64,000 bases of DNA from Pseudomonas protegens CHA0. Lineage in GTDB: Bacteria; Pseudomonadota; Gammaproteobacteria; Pseudomonadales; Pseudomonadaceae. Under the pieces are notes generated by a model. The model did not search any database. It saw nothing but the letters and a program-made list of their open reading frames with translations, and was not told the DNA's origin. Of the stretch, positions 1 to 8,484 are shown one piece after another (within the stretch, counting starts at the first letter, position 1; the number at the start of each line of letters is the position of its first letter). A program made the translations under genes and the position numbers. The DNA lies in NCBI RefSeq assembly GCF_000397205.1, contig NC_021237.1, forward strand, positions 2,543,001-2,607,000, written 5' to 3'.

Positions 1-295
1 TGATTTCCTTGCGTTCCTTGGAGAAGTCGAGCACCCGGTTGAAGCCGCGCATGTCGATCTGCAAGGCCTGTTCGGTGGCGGTCTGGCCGCCCATGCTGTA
101 GCGCCCGCCGCCAATGGCGATAGGGCCGGGGTGCCCGGCCACCAGCTGGACGATCTGCTCCAGGCGGGTGGGGCGCACCACCTGGTCTACCACTATGGGG
201 TTGAGCTGGGTGATGTCGTTGACGGTTTCTGCGGCGTGGGTGGTGAGTGCGCCGCCGAGTGCCGCACATAAAAACAGGCCGATCGCGAATCTCAT
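1..295 (-). CDS. FAD-binding oxidoreductase, exported (5' part only)
   Basis: Only the first 98 codons are present; the gene runs off the left edge. The protein starts with a short signal peptide (MRFAIGLFLCAALGG, then a cleavage region ending in HAAE). After it comes the beginning of a PCMH-type FAD domain, with the IAIGGGRYSMGGQ loop that contacts the FAD pyrophosphate in aldonolactone-oxidase and vanillyl-alcohol-oxidase relatives. The preceding VVRPTRLEQIVQLV fits that fold. Substrate cannot be inferred from this fragment. Export would be unusual for aldonolactone oxidases but is common in FAD/FMN-containing dehydrogenases of pseudomonads. Confidence 0.7.
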   Translation of the reverse strand, partial: MRFAIGLFLCAALGGALTTHAAETVNDITQLNPIVVDQVVRPTRLEQIVQLVAGHPGPIAIGGGRYSMGGQTATEQALQIDMRGFNRVLDFSKERKEI

Positions 296-435
296 TCGCC
301 TTGTCCATCCCTGGTGGTGGCGCGCCGCTGATGGGCGCGCAAGTGGCGGCAGAATAACGCCGCGACGGGTCCATGACCATGGGGGCAGCGCACCGGCTGC
401 AAGGCCGGCATCGACCCGCGGGCCTGCCCTGCGCC

Positions 436-1830
436 TTAGAGCGCCGGCAGGCCCAGGGTGGCGGCGCAGTGCTCCAGGGAGCGCTGCTGGGTCTGGGCGT
501 AGAGCAGCAGTTCGTCGAGGGTGGGGCGGCCCAGGGCGGCTTCGAACGCCTGGCGGTTGGATTGCCCGGCGTAGTGGCTCTGGCTGTCGTCCCCCAGGTT
601 GGACTGGAAGATCCCGGCGGCGCTGACCGGCAGGAAATCTTCATACACCAGGGGTTCGGCGCTCAGGTGCCCGGCCGCCAGCAGCGCTGCCAGGGTGGTG
701 GGCCGCTGGGGCTGGTTGCGCGCGGCCAGCCCGGTTTCGCTGACGAAGTAGCGAAAGTAGGCCAGGCCCTGTTCGCGCATGGCCGGGTGGCTGTCGGGAA
801 ATTCCCTGAAGTGCTCTTGCATCAGTTGGTTGTAGCGTTGGGCATTGGCTTCGTTGGGGAAGTCGCCCAGGGCGTCGCGGGCGGCGTTCAGCAGGCGGTC
901 GTAGAGCTCGCGGCCCTTGGGGGTCAGCGCCGCGCCGCGCTGTTCGATCTCGCCGAAACGCGCGCTGTGGCTGCCCTGGCTCTGGGCCTGGTCGGTGAAG
1001 GCCACGGATTCCTCCAGGGCCTTGAAGCTGGTCTGGCGCAGCAGGATCGGGCATTCCCGGCGCGGCGGGCCTTCGATCACCGCCTTGGGGGTGATGCCGC
1101 GGGCAGGCATCAGCCGTTGCACTTCATCGATGTCCAGGGTGCGCGGGGTCAGGTGGTTGATGTGCGGGCCCTTGAAGGCCACCACGTCGGCGATCAGCCG
1201 GTGCTGGGCGCTGAGGCTGGCGTACTGGGCGGCGGTCACCGTGGCGTGGTGGTGCCAGCGGAAGGTTTCCAGGGCCTGGCGGATAAAGCGCTCGGCGTCT
1301 TCGGCGTCCAGGCCTCCGGCAGCCTCGGCCTGCTGGATCAGTTCCAGCACCTGGGGGGTGAAGATCTGGCGCCGGGCCAGGACCTGTTCGGCAAAGCTGC
1401 GCAGCTCCGGGTTGTCGATCAGCTCCAGGCGCAGCAGCGAGGTGAAGACCCGGAACGGGCTGACTTGCAGGGCCGCTTCGTGCACCGCGCGAAAGGCCGT
1501 GGAATGCACCGGCACCCCGGCGGGGGTCAGGTCGTAGTAGCCCACCGGCTGCATGCCCATCACCGCGAACAGCCGGGCCAGGGTCGCCAGCTCGGCGGCG
1601 CTGCCGACGCGGATCGCGCCGTGGCGCTCCAGGTCCAGGCGCTGCAGTTCACCGCTGCTCTGCAGGTGCCGGGCAAGTGCCGCCTGCCGCTCCAGGACCT
1701 GGGCGTTGACTTCGGCCACCAGCTCCATCAGGGCGCCGTAGAGCGGCACCTCCTCGCGGTACATGTCCGACATCGCCCGGGAAAATCCCTGGCGGATCAG
1801 GTCCGGGCTGACGAAGTGCTGGTTGCTCAT
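436..1830 (-). CDS. hglS: 2-oxoadipate dioxygenase/decarboxylase HglS (DUF1338, YdcJ family)
   Basis: Fe(II)-dependent VOC-fold enzyme that converts 2-oxoadipate to D-2-hydroxyglutarate in D-lysine catabolism. The start MSNQHFVSPD gives 464 residues, the length of the P. putida enzyme; an in-frame extension to 1935 lacks family similarity and was not used. The residues I recall as metal ligands in HglS are all in place: His70 (in LERHGAIRVG), His226 (in GPHINHLTPR) and Glu294 (in RFGEIEQRG). Arg74, which contacts the substrate, is also kept. No other lysine-catabolic gene is adjacent, so the gene stands alone on the minus strand. Cytosolic. The family assignment is secure; the pathway role is inferred from the family. 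Confidence 0.92.
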   Translation of the reverse strand: MSNQHFVSPDLIRQGFSRAMSDMYREEVPLYGALMELVAEVNAQVLERQAALARHLQSSGELQRLDLERHGAIRVGSAAELATLARLFAVMGMQPVGYYDLTPAGVPVHSTAFRAVHEAALQVSPFRVFTSLLRLELIDNPELRSFAEQVLARRQIFTPQVLELIQQAEAAGGLDAEDAERFIRQALETFRWHHHATVTAAQYASLSAQHRLIADVVAFKGPHINHLTPRTLDIDEVQRLMPARGITPKAVIEGPPRRECPILLRQTSFKALEESVAFTDQAQSQGSHSARFGEIEQRGAALTPKGRELYDRLLNAARDALGDFPNEANAQRYNQLMQEHFREFPDSHPAMREQGLAYFRYFVSETGLAARNQPQRPTTLAALLAAGHLSAEPLVYEDFLPVSAAGIFQSNLGDDSQSHYAGQSNRQAFEAALGRPTLDELLLYAQTQQRSLEHCAATLGLPAL

Positions 1831-1965
1831 GAACAGGCTTCCCGTGGTAGAGGGGCGAGGCGTGAAAGGGCGGATCGGCCTCGATTCTGCTGGGCCTGCC
1901 CGAGGCTGACAAACGAAGTTTCCTCTGAACTTCATTCTGCAAATGAATGCATGAGCGGGCCGCTG

Positions 1966-2892
1966 TCAGTGCCGCTGGCGTTCCAGGAACTGCTGGTACA
2001 GCCGGGCACTGCGCACCGGGCGTTCGACCATGGGCATATGCCCGATGCCCTCCCAGAGTTGCACCTGGGCCTGGGGCAGGCCCTTGGCCCAGACCTGGGC
2101 GCTGCTGGGGTGCAGCAGGCGGTCCTCGCGGCCCCAGAGCAGCAGGGTCGGGGCCTGGATCTTCGCCAGCTCGGGCTCCATGGGCGGGCTGGCCTGGAGC
2201 TCGGCGAAGATCCGCGCCAGTTGCCCGCGGCGCGCCTGATAGCGTTCGGCGATGGCCGCCAGCACTGCTTCGGGCACCCAGGGCGGGGTGGCCATGGTCA
2301 GGCTGTAGAAGTGCTGGAAGTCGGCGCGGGAGCGGACCAGGAAGGGGTTCTTGCCCTGTTCCAGCAGGTGCTGCAGGTCGCTGGTCTCGGGGGCTTCGAC
2401 GCCGGCCGGGTCGAACAGCGCCAGGCCGCTGATCCGTTGCGGGGCATGGGCGGCCAGCCAGGCGGCGATATAGCCGCCCATGGAGTTGCCGATCACCTGC
2501 ACCCGCTGGATGCCGCAGGCGTCGAGCAAGCGCAAAAGGCGCTGGGCCTGGGCCGGAACGCGGTAGTCCTGGTGGGCGGCATAGGCGGTTTCGCCATGGC
2601 CGCCCAGGTCCGGGATCAGCAACCGGTAGTCGCGGTTGAAGTGCCGGGCAAAACGCAGCCAGATGCTCTTGTCCGCGCTCAGGCCGTGCAGCAGCAGGAT
2701 CACCGGCGCCTGGGCCGGGCCGCCCTGGTAGGTCATCAGGGTCTCTTCGCCGATCTGCACCGGGACTTTCTGCAGTCGGTACAGGCGTGCTTCCAGGGCC
2801 ACGCTGGCGTCGTACAGCAGGTGGCCGATGCGCGGGTAGGTGCGGTAGCACCAGAGTGCGGCAAGGAGCAGCAGGACCAGGATCACCAGCAT
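1966..2892 (-). CDS. alpha/beta hydrolase, membrane-anchored lipase-like
   Basis: A 308-residue alpha/beta hydrolase. Residues 1-15 are a hydrophobic N-terminal segment (MLVILVLLLLAALWC), probably a membrane anchor or uncleaved signal. The oxyanion-hole motif LLLHGLSADKS lies near residue 66. The catalytic triad is visible: Ser137 in GNSMGG, Asp257 in WGREDRL and His285 in GIGHMPM. The overall pattern resembles monoacylglycerol lipases and the AbhD6-like esterases of pseudomonads, so a lipid ester substrate is plausible but unproven. It lies upstream of hglS on the same strand, separated by about 135 bp, so co-transcription is possible. Confidence 0.85.
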   Translation of the reverse strand: MLVILVLLLLAALWCYRTYPRIGHLLYDASVALEARLYRLQKVPVQIGEETLMTYQGGPAQAPVILLLHGLSADKSIWLRFARHFNRDYRLLIPDLGGHGETAYAAHQDYRVPAQAQRLLRLLDACGIQRVQVIGNSMGGYIAAWLAAHAPQRISGLALFDPAGVEAPETSDLQHLLEQGKNPFLVRSRADFQHFYSLTMATPPWVPEAVLAAIAERYQARRGQLARIFAELQASPPMEPELAKIQAPTLLLWGREDRLLHPSSAQVWAKGLPQAQVQLWEGIGHMPMVERPVRSARLYQQFLERQRH

Positions 2893-3128
2893 CGGTGGCC
2901 TCCAGGGGCAGGGTGGATCGGCTCAGGGGCGGCGCGCGCCGTGCTCGCCACTGCGAAGTCGGTTATCGGCCGCCCCTCAGTTATAGCCAAATATTCCCCA
3001 CCTGCTGGCGCTGGCAGGCCGAAACTGGGCGTTGGCAGTGATGGCGCTTTGAAACGCGACTGATAGACTTTCACCGGTTGCTTGCCACCCGCTCGTTCCA
3101 CCTTTACCCATTGCTGATCGGAGGCGAC

Positions 3129-4211
3129 TTGCTCCCTGCGCAGGACACCAGAGGGAAGGGACTGTCATTGGCCAGGAGGCTTTATCGGTCACGGACCCTG
3201 GGCCTGGCCCTGGGATTTTTCTGCGTGGCCGCGGGGATGGCGCCCCTGCAACCGGCGCCCTGGGTCTGGGGCTTCATGCTGTTCAATGCATTTGCCTGGC
3301 CGCACCTGGCCTACCAATGGGCGCGGCTGGCCCGGGTGCCGTTTCGTGCCGAGTACCGCAACCTGCTGGTGGATTCGCTGCTGGGGGGCTTCTGGGTCGG
3401 CGCCATGCACTTCAATCCGCTGCCGCTGGCCACCACCCTGGGGATGATGGCCATGAACAACATGGCCCTGGGCGGGTTACGTTTCTTCCTCGCCGGCAGT
3501 GCGGCCCAAGTGCTGGGCATGGGCGTTGCCCTGTGGCTGTTCGGGCTGGCGTTTGTCGCCCAGACCACCCCCGAGCAGGTGTATGCCTGCCTGCCGATGC
3601 TGACCCTGTACCCGCTGGCCCTGGGCTACATCTGCTATCAGCAGGCGGTGACCCTGGGCCGGCACAAGCGCGAGCTGCTGGCCCTGAGCCGCACCGACAG
3701 CCTGACCGGGCTGCTCAACCATGGCGCCTGGAAGGACCAGTTGGAGATCGAGTTCCAGCGCTGCAAGCGCCAGGCCCATGGTGGCGCCATCGCCCTGATC
3801 GACATCGACCACTTCAAGGCCATCAATGACACCTACGGCCATGTGGCCGGGGATGTGGTGCTGCGCCAGTTGAGCAAGCTGCTGCGGCAGAACCTGCGGG
3901 TCAGCGACCAGGCCGGGCGTTATGGCGGCGACGAGTTCTGCGTGATCCTGCCGGACGTGCCCCTGGCCCATGCCGCCGAACTGATGGAGGCCCTGCGCGG
4001 TCGTTTTGGGGCCCTGGGCTATGAACAGAGCCCGGCGCTGCAGGTCAGCCTGAGCATCGGCCTGGCGGCCTTCAACCCCCTGCACGACGACGCCATGGGC
4101 TGGCTCAACGATGCCGACCAGGCCCTGTATGCGGCCAAGACCTGCGGCCGCAACAACGTCACCTGCCACCCGCCGGAGCAGCCGTCCAGGCGTTTGCTCA
4201 ACTCCCTGTAG
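3129..4211 (+). CDS. MASE2-GGDEF diguanylate cyclase (AdrA/DgcC type)
   Basis: Makes c-di-GMP from two GTP at the inner membrane. About 175 N-terminal residues form a MASE2 sensor with several hydrophobic helices, beginning LARRLYRSRTLGLALGF as in AdrA. The GGDEF domain follows, with RYGGDEF intact and an RxxD inhibitory site (RVSD) exactly five residues before it, so product feedback is expected. I chose the TTG at 3129 because GGAGG sits 4 bp upstream; a TTG at 3078 would add 17 residues without a comparable ribosome site. The stop TAG at 4209-4211 is the start of a GTAGCCGCTG repeat end. No EAL domain follows. The gene stands alone. Confidence 0.88.
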   Translation: MLPAQDTRGKGLSLARRLYRSRTLGLALGFFCVAAGMAPLQPAPWVWGFMLFNAFAWPHLAYQWARLARVPFRAEYRNLLVDSLLGGFWVGAMHFNPLPLATTLGMMAMNNMALGGLRFFLAGSAAQVLGMGVALWLFGLAFVAQTTPEQVYACLPMLTLYPLALGYICYQQAVTLGRHKRELLALSRTDSLTGLLNHGAWKDQLEIEFQRCKRQAHGGAIALIDIDHFKAINDTYGHVAGDVVLRQLSKLLRQNLRVSDQAGRYGGDEFCVILPDVPLAHAAELMEALRGRFGALGYEQSPALQVSLSIGLAAFNPLHDDAMGWLNDADQALYAAKTCGRNNVTCHPPEQPSRRLLNSL

Positions 4212-4271
4212 CCGCTGTTCCTTGTGTCCCGCGAAGGCGTCTGTGGGTACGCCGAGGGATCGGGGGTGTTC

Positions 4272-4300
4272 CCTTCGCCGGCAAGCCGGCTCCTACAGGG
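4272..4300. repeat. REP element, family A
   Basis: Single copy of the Pseudomonas REP palindrome (TTCGCCGGCAAGCCGGCTCCTAC) in the convergent gap between the cyclase and btuF genes. A weaker opposing half (GCGAAGGCG) lies about 45 bp upstream. Confidence 0.85.
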
Positions 4301-4307
4301 GTGGGGG

Positions 4308-5225
4308 TCAGTCGTGGGTGGGGTGCAGGCGCCGGGCCAGTTCCAGGGCGGTGCGGCCGCTGGCGATGCCCGGCACCAGTCGGGCGAAGGGGATGTCGAT
4401 CAGCCGGTCTTCGCGCACTGCGCGCAATCGCGACAGCACAGGGTCGCTGTGCAGCAGCTGGCGTTTGCGCCGGGCCGGGGACCACAGGGCGTCGGCCAGG
4501 AGCATGGCGTCGGGGTCGTTGGCCAGCAGGGTCTCGCTGTCCACGGTCAGGCGCGGGCGGTCGATGGCGGCAAAGCTGTTGCGCGCACCGGCCGCTTGCA
4601 GCAGTACGCCGACAAACCCGCGCTGGCCCTGGCTGGCCAGGCCGTTGACTTCGCTGTCCAGGTAGAACACCGAAGGCGTCGGGCGCCCGCGGTACAGGGC
4701 CGCGGCGGCCTCCAGGTCGGCATCCATCTGGCCCACCAGTTGCTGCGCGCGGGCCTCCTGGCGCAGCAGCCGGCCCAGGGTCAGCAGGTCGCGGCGGATA
4801 TGCCCGAAGTAGTCCTGGTCATGCCCGGCGCAGGCCGATTCCAGCAGGTAGCTGCCCACGCCTATGGCCCCCAGGCGTTGCCGGGAGCTGAAGTTTTCCG
4901 GGAAGGCCGAGGCGAAGCCGCCCACCACCAGGTCGGGTTTCAGGCTATAGAGCACTTCTGCCGACGGGTACTGGCGAGCGATGACCGGCACGCCGTGGTA
5001 AAGCCCTTCGGCCTGCGCCTGGCCATCGTCGTCCAGATAGGCGACGCCGATCATCGACGGCCCGGCACCCAGGGCCAGCAGCAGGTCGGCGCTGTGCTGG
5101 TTGAGGGCGACGATGCGCTGGGGCGGGCCGTCCACCGTCCAGGTCCGGCCACAGTTCTGGTAGCTGTGTGCCAGGGCTGGCAGGGCCGCCAGCCACAGCA
5201 GCAGGCCGAGCAGTCTGCTAGGCAT
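4308..5225 (-). CDS. btuF: periplasmic corrinoid-binding protein, BtuF-like
   Basis: A 305-residue class III (helical-backbone) substrate-binding protein. A signal peptide (MPSRLLGLLLWLAALPALA) is followed by the PQRIVALNQHSADLLLALG core typical of the cobalamin/heme-type family. It should capture corrinoid after BtuB has moved it across the outer membrane. The start ATG overlaps the end of the upstream [2Fe-2S] gene by 8 bp, so the two are translationally coupled. An in-frame extension to 5321 lies inside that gene and was rejected. The gene is under the cobalamin riboswitch at 8065-8252. No BtuC or BtuD follows, so permease and ATPase must be elsewhere. A heme or siderophore ligand is less likely given the riboswitch. 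Confidence 0.85.
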   Translation of the reverse strand: MPSRLLGLLLWLAALPALAHSYQNCGRTWTVDGPPQRIVALNQHSADLLLALGAGPSMIGVAYLDDDGQAQAEGLYHGVPVIARQYPSAEVLYSLKPDLVVGGFASAFPENFSSRQRLGAIGVGSYLLESACAGHDQDYFGHIRRDLLTLGRLLRQEARAQQLVGQMDADLEAAAALYRGRPTPSVFYLDSEVNGLASQGQRGFVGVLLQAAGARNSFAAIDRPRLTVDSETLLANDPDAMLLADALWSPARRKRQLLHSDPVLSRLRAVREDRLIDIPFARLVPGIASGRTALELARRLHPTHD

Positions 5226-5970
5226 CCGCGGTTCCTCCGTAGGGCGCGGGAATCCGTAGGTCCGCCACCGGTTCGCCCTGGACCAGGTGCTGCTGCACCA
5301 GGCGCAGCACCTCGCCGTCATCGCGCACCCGGTACCAGCAGCCGTCCGGGTGCACGGTGAGTACCGGCCCCAGGTTGCACGGGAACTGGCAGGCGGTGCG
5401 GGTCAGCAGCACGCCACCGGGCGTCTCCATGTGCTCCAGGCGCAGCAGTTCGCGGCGCAGGGTCTTCCACAGCGCCAGGGCGCCGCGCCGCACGCAGCGC
5501 GGGCCGGTGCACAGGAACACCTGGCGGGCATGGGGCGGCACCCGCGACCAGTCCGGGTCGCTCTGCACCGCGTTGACGTTGTCGCAGGCCAGGTGGCGCT
5601 CGCGCTGGCCGATGCTGGCGCAGGCCAGGGCCGCGTCCAGCCCGCGCCGGCCCAGGGCCTGGGCGGTGATCCACAGCCGCGGTGCCTGGGGGTGGGCCTG
5701 GGCCAGGCGCCCCAGCTCATCGCGCAGCCAGTCCAGGTAGGCACTGTCGGAGCTGGGTTCCAGGTCCACCACCAGCAGCTTCGCGCCGTCCTCGGGCAGG
5801 GCTTCGCCCAGCGCCGCCCAGAGGCTGTCGAAGCTGTCCAGGGTGTCGATCACCCGGGTGTCGGCGCCGTCGCCGCGCAGGGCCTGGAGCTCCTTGCGAA
5901 AGGCTTCGCCGAGGGCGCCGCCGTGCAGGCCGGGGCCGACGAACAGCACCCGTTGATAGTTCTCATGCAT
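5218..5970 (-). CDS. thioredoxin-like [2Fe-2S] ferredoxin-domain protein of the corrinoid operon
   Basis: A 250-residue cytosolic protein. The C-terminal half carries Cys154 and Cys159 (VFLCTGPRCVRRG) and Cys194 and Cys198 (TACQFPCNLGP), the C-x4-C ... C-x3-C pattern of thioredoxin-like [2Fe-2S] ferredoxins. The N-terminal half (VLFVGPGLHGGALGEAF) looks like a CbiX/chelatase-type fold, though I am not certain of that. Genes of this kind recur between BtuB and BtuF in Pseudomonas corrinoid loci, and a role in reducing or remodelling imported corrinoid is plausible but not shown. It starts 12 bp after btuB and overlaps btuF by 8 bp. Confidence 0.75.
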   Translation of the reverse strand: MHENYQRVLFVGPGLHGGALGEAFRKELQALRGDGADTRVIDTLDSFDSLWAALGEALPEDGAKLLVVDLEPSSDSAYLDWLRDELGRLAQAHPQAPRLWITAQALGRRGLDAALACASIGQRERHLACDNVNAVQSDPDWSRVPPHARQVFLCTGPRCVRRGALALWKTLRRELLRLEHMETPGGVLLTRTACQFPCNLGPVLTVHPDGCWYRVRDDGEVLRLVQQHLVQGEPVADLRIPAPYGGTADA

Positions 5971-5981
5971 GTCGGTCGGCC

Positions 5982-7961
5982 TCAGAAGCGGTAGGTGTAG
6001 CGCACTTCGGTGGTGAAGGGTCGCCCCAGGTTGTCCACCGAGGGCGAGGTGCTGGTCATGCTGGTGCTGTAGTCGCGGTCGAACAGGTTCTCCACCAGCA
6101 GGCTCAGGCGGTGCTGCTGGGCCGTATCCAGGTAGCGATAGGCATCGGCGTCGACCACCGAATAGTGGCCGTAGTCGACGTTCTTCGGGCTGTCGATCTG
6201 GCCGATGTAGCGGACCGTACCACCCACGCCCCACATCCGGTCCGGGGCTTCGAAGCCCAGCCGCGAACGGGCGAAGAAACCGGGGATGTTGCTCAGGGTC
6301 ACGCCGTTGCGCGACTCCAACAGGTTGCGGGTCATGTCCGCCTGCAGGGTCCATTGCGGGCTGAACTGCCAGCGCCCGTCGAGTTCGATGCCGCGCACCT
6401 TGATCCGGCCCTGGCCGTTGCTCCAGACATCGTTGGCGTCGAGGGTGATCAGGTCGTCGATCTTGCGGTGGAAGGCGCTGACGCTGGCGTTGAATTCGCC
6501 GGCCAGCAGGCTGCCCTTGTAGTCCAGGCCGAGCTCGGCATTGAGGCTCTTTTCCGGCTTGAGGTCGGGGTTGCCTTTTTCGTAGTCCTCGTTGGCGTAC
6601 AGCTGCTCGGCGTTGGGCAGCTTGAAGGCGCTGCCGTACTGGCCGCGCAGTTGCCAGTGGGGCGTCAGGTCGTAGAGCGAGGTGAGCATGCCCACGGTGG
6701 CGCTCTCGCCGCCGCTGATTTTCTCGTGGCGCACGCCCAGGCTCGGGTGCCAGTCGGGCAGGGCGTCGAACACCGGGCGCAGTTGGGTGTACAGGGCATT
6801 GGCCTGGGCCTGCTTGTTATCGATCTTCAGCACGTCGTCCTGGCCCTTGAACCACTGGTTGTCGGTGCCCAATACCAGCACGTGGCCGCCGTCCAGCTCG
6901 GCCTTGCCCTCGGCCTGCAGGCCCCAGTCGGTGAAGCCCCAGTAGTCGTTGTGGTTGCGCACCTTGAGGCTGGCGTCGTCGAGGCTGTCGATCCTGGTGT
7001 AGCGGGTGTCCCAGTCGTTGACATGGCCCTTGACGAAGTAGCTGAAGCCTTCGTCCAGGCGCTGCTCGAAGGTCGCGGTGGCGATCTGCTGGATGCGGTC
7101 GTTGGTGGTTTTCCGGTTGTTCACCGGGCGGGCGAAATCCAGGTTGGCGTCGCTGTACTGGTAGAACAGTTCCAGCCGCGAAGCGTCGCCAAGGCCCTGG
7201 ATCGCCTTGGCGCCGAAGGTGGTCACTTCATAGCTGCGTTTCTTGTCCCGGGTGTTGGCGTTGTAGGCGCTGTTGCGAAATGGCTGGTAGCCATCGGAGA
7301 CGTTGTGGCTGACATAGGCCAACAGCCCGAGCTCGCCCAGGCCGTTGCTGAGGATCTGCTCGGCGCGGGCATCGCCGCTCGTGCCCATGAAACTGTCCAG
7401 GCCCAGGTTGACCTCGCCGGAGACGTCGCGGGTCTGCGGGCTGCGGGTGATGATGTTGATCACCCCGGACACCGCCTGTGTACCGAACAGCAGGCTCTGG
7501 CCACCCTTGAGCACCTCGATGCGCTCGATGGCGTTGGCCGGCAGGGTATCCAGGTACAGGCCGCCGTACAGGCGGTTGTTCAGGCGCACGCCGTCCAGCA
7601 GGATCAGGGTGTCGTCGTTGCGCCCGCCCAGCAGGGAGTAGGTGCCGTAGTCGAAGGGGCCATTCTTGGGCGCCACATACAGCCCCGGCACGTACATCTG
7701 CAGGACCCTGGTGATGTCGCTGCTAGGGCCGGCGCGTTCGATCTGCTGGCGGTCGATGATCTCCACCTTGCTGCCGTACCGGGCCATTTCGGCCACCGTG
7801 GTGGACTCCACCGAGGGGGCGGAAACAAATTGTCGGTCCAGCGTCAGGGGGCTGTCGTCCGCCAGCAGCAGGGGGCTGAACAGGCAGCCGAGCAGGGCGC
7901 CGCTCATGGTGCGGCGAGGTGCACGCCAGTCGCGTGCAGGCAAAGTGTCAGGTGTTGTCAT
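5982..7961 (-). CDS. btuB: TonB-dependent vitamin B12 receptor BtuB
   Basis: Outer-membrane receptor for cobalamin, 659 residues from MTTPDTLPARDW. A signal sequence ends near LLLADDSP. A plug domain follows (SKVEIIDRQQIERAG, LLGGRNDDTLILLDGVRLN, IERIEVLKGGQSLLFGT), then a 22-strand-type barrel ending in an aromatic C-terminal YRF that directs barrel assembly. BtuB is chosen over other TonB receptors because a cobalamin riboswitch lies in the leader and btuF is in the same operon. The start at 7961 was preferred to an in-frame extension that would run through the riboswitch. Expression should fall when cobalamin is plentiful. Confidence 0.92.
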   Translation of the reverse strand: MTTPDTLPARDWRAPRRTMSGALLGCLFSPLLLADDSPLTLDRQFVSAPSVESTTVAEMARYGSKVEIIDRQQIERAGPSSDITRVLQMYVPGLYVAPKNGPFDYGTYSLLGGRNDDTLILLDGVRLNNRLYGGLYLDTLPANAIERIEVLKGGQSLLFGTQAVSGVINIITRSPQTRDVSGEVNLGLDSFMGTSGDARAEQILSNGLGELGLLAYVSHNVSDGYQPFRNSAYNANTRDKKRSYEVTTFGAKAIQGLGDASRLELFYQYSDANLDFARPVNNRKTTNDRIQQIATATFEQRLDEGFSYFVKGHVNDWDTRYTRIDSLDDASLKVRNHNDYWGFTDWGLQAEGKAELDGGHVLVLGTDNQWFKGQDDVLKIDNKQAQANALYTQLRPVFDALPDWHPSLGVRHEKISGGESATVGMLTSLYDLTPHWQLRGQYGSAFKLPNAEQLYANEDYEKGNPDLKPEKSLNAELGLDYKGSLLAGEFNASVSAFHRKIDDLITLDANDVWSNGQGRIKVRGIELDGRWQFSPQWTLQADMTRNLLESRNGVTLSNIPGFFARSRLGFEAPDRMWGVGGTVRYIGQIDSPKNVDYGHYSVVDADAYRYLDTAQQHRLSLLVENLFDRDYSTSMTSTSPSVDNLGRPFTTEVRYTYRF

Positions 7962-8064
7962 TGTTGGTCTTCTCGAAAGTGTCTTCGGGAAGCACGCAGG
8001 AGAGGGTATCGGCCACGGGCACGCGACCATACCGGCCCATGCCCGCCCACCGCAGGATTGCCAA

Positions 8065-8252
8065 ACAGACGTCACAGGCCGGTCTCCGGGCTTGCGAGTC
8101 TGGCGGCATTCGCCTTCCCATACCTTGGGTACAGTGGCCTGTTGAATGCAGCACTCGCTTACCGTTGCGGGGGCAGCACCGGACTTGCCCGAAAAGGGGC
8201 GCACCGGTTTCCCGTTTCACCTCCTGCACGGCGGCAGGAGGCACCTGAAACT
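8065..8252 (-). promoter_or_regulatory. cobalamin riboswitch upstream of btuB
   Basis: On the minus strand, the leader between about 8252 and 8065 holds the conserved cobalamin aptamer parts in order. They are GGTGCCTCCTGCCG near the 5' end, GAAACCGGTGCG, the core GCTGCCCCCGCAACGGTAAG, and the B12 box AAGCCCGGAGACCGGCCTG at 8075-8093. About 110 bases then separate the box from the btuB start. Cobalamin binding would shut off btuB and the two genes behind it. The edges are approximate. Confidence 0.93.
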
Positions 8253-8336
8253 GGGCGGCATATGAACATCCGCCCCGGCGTTCGTCAACGTTGCGCCTGC
8301 CGCCAGGTGTTACCGGATTCATCGCCCTGACGCCTC

Positions 8337-8484
8337 TGTAGCCGCTGCCGAGCCCGCGAGGCTGCGCAAAGGCCTGCAGGGCCTTGCTTGGCAGTCTCAT
8401 GTCGAGCGCCTCAGCGGTCTTGAGATTTCGCGCCCCTGCGGGCCGTGCTTCCGAACGCGGCCCGAGCCTGCGGCTGCGGCTACA
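8337..8484. repeat. family B intergenic repeat, copy 1
   Basis: An element of about 148 bp with inverted ends: TGTAGCCGCTGCCGAGC at the left and the complement of that end (GCGGCTGCGGCTACA) at the right. Internal blocks GAGGCTGCGCAAAGGCC and GGCCGTGC..CGAACGCGGCCCGAGCC recur in the other copies. It lies between the btuB leader and an aruG-like gene, whose TAG stop (8480-8482, minus strand) is inside the right end. Confidence 0.8.

Noticed and set aside
373..3063. Long plus-strand ORF of 896 codons opposite hglS and the alpha/beta hydrolase
   Set aside because: It is the high-GC mirror of two well-supported minus-strand genes. Its sequence is rich in Gly, Gln, His and Ala without any family motif.
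5682..8330. Plus-strand ORF of 882 codons opposite btuB
   Set aside because: Antisense to BtuB and to the cobalamin riboswitch; no domain or start signal.
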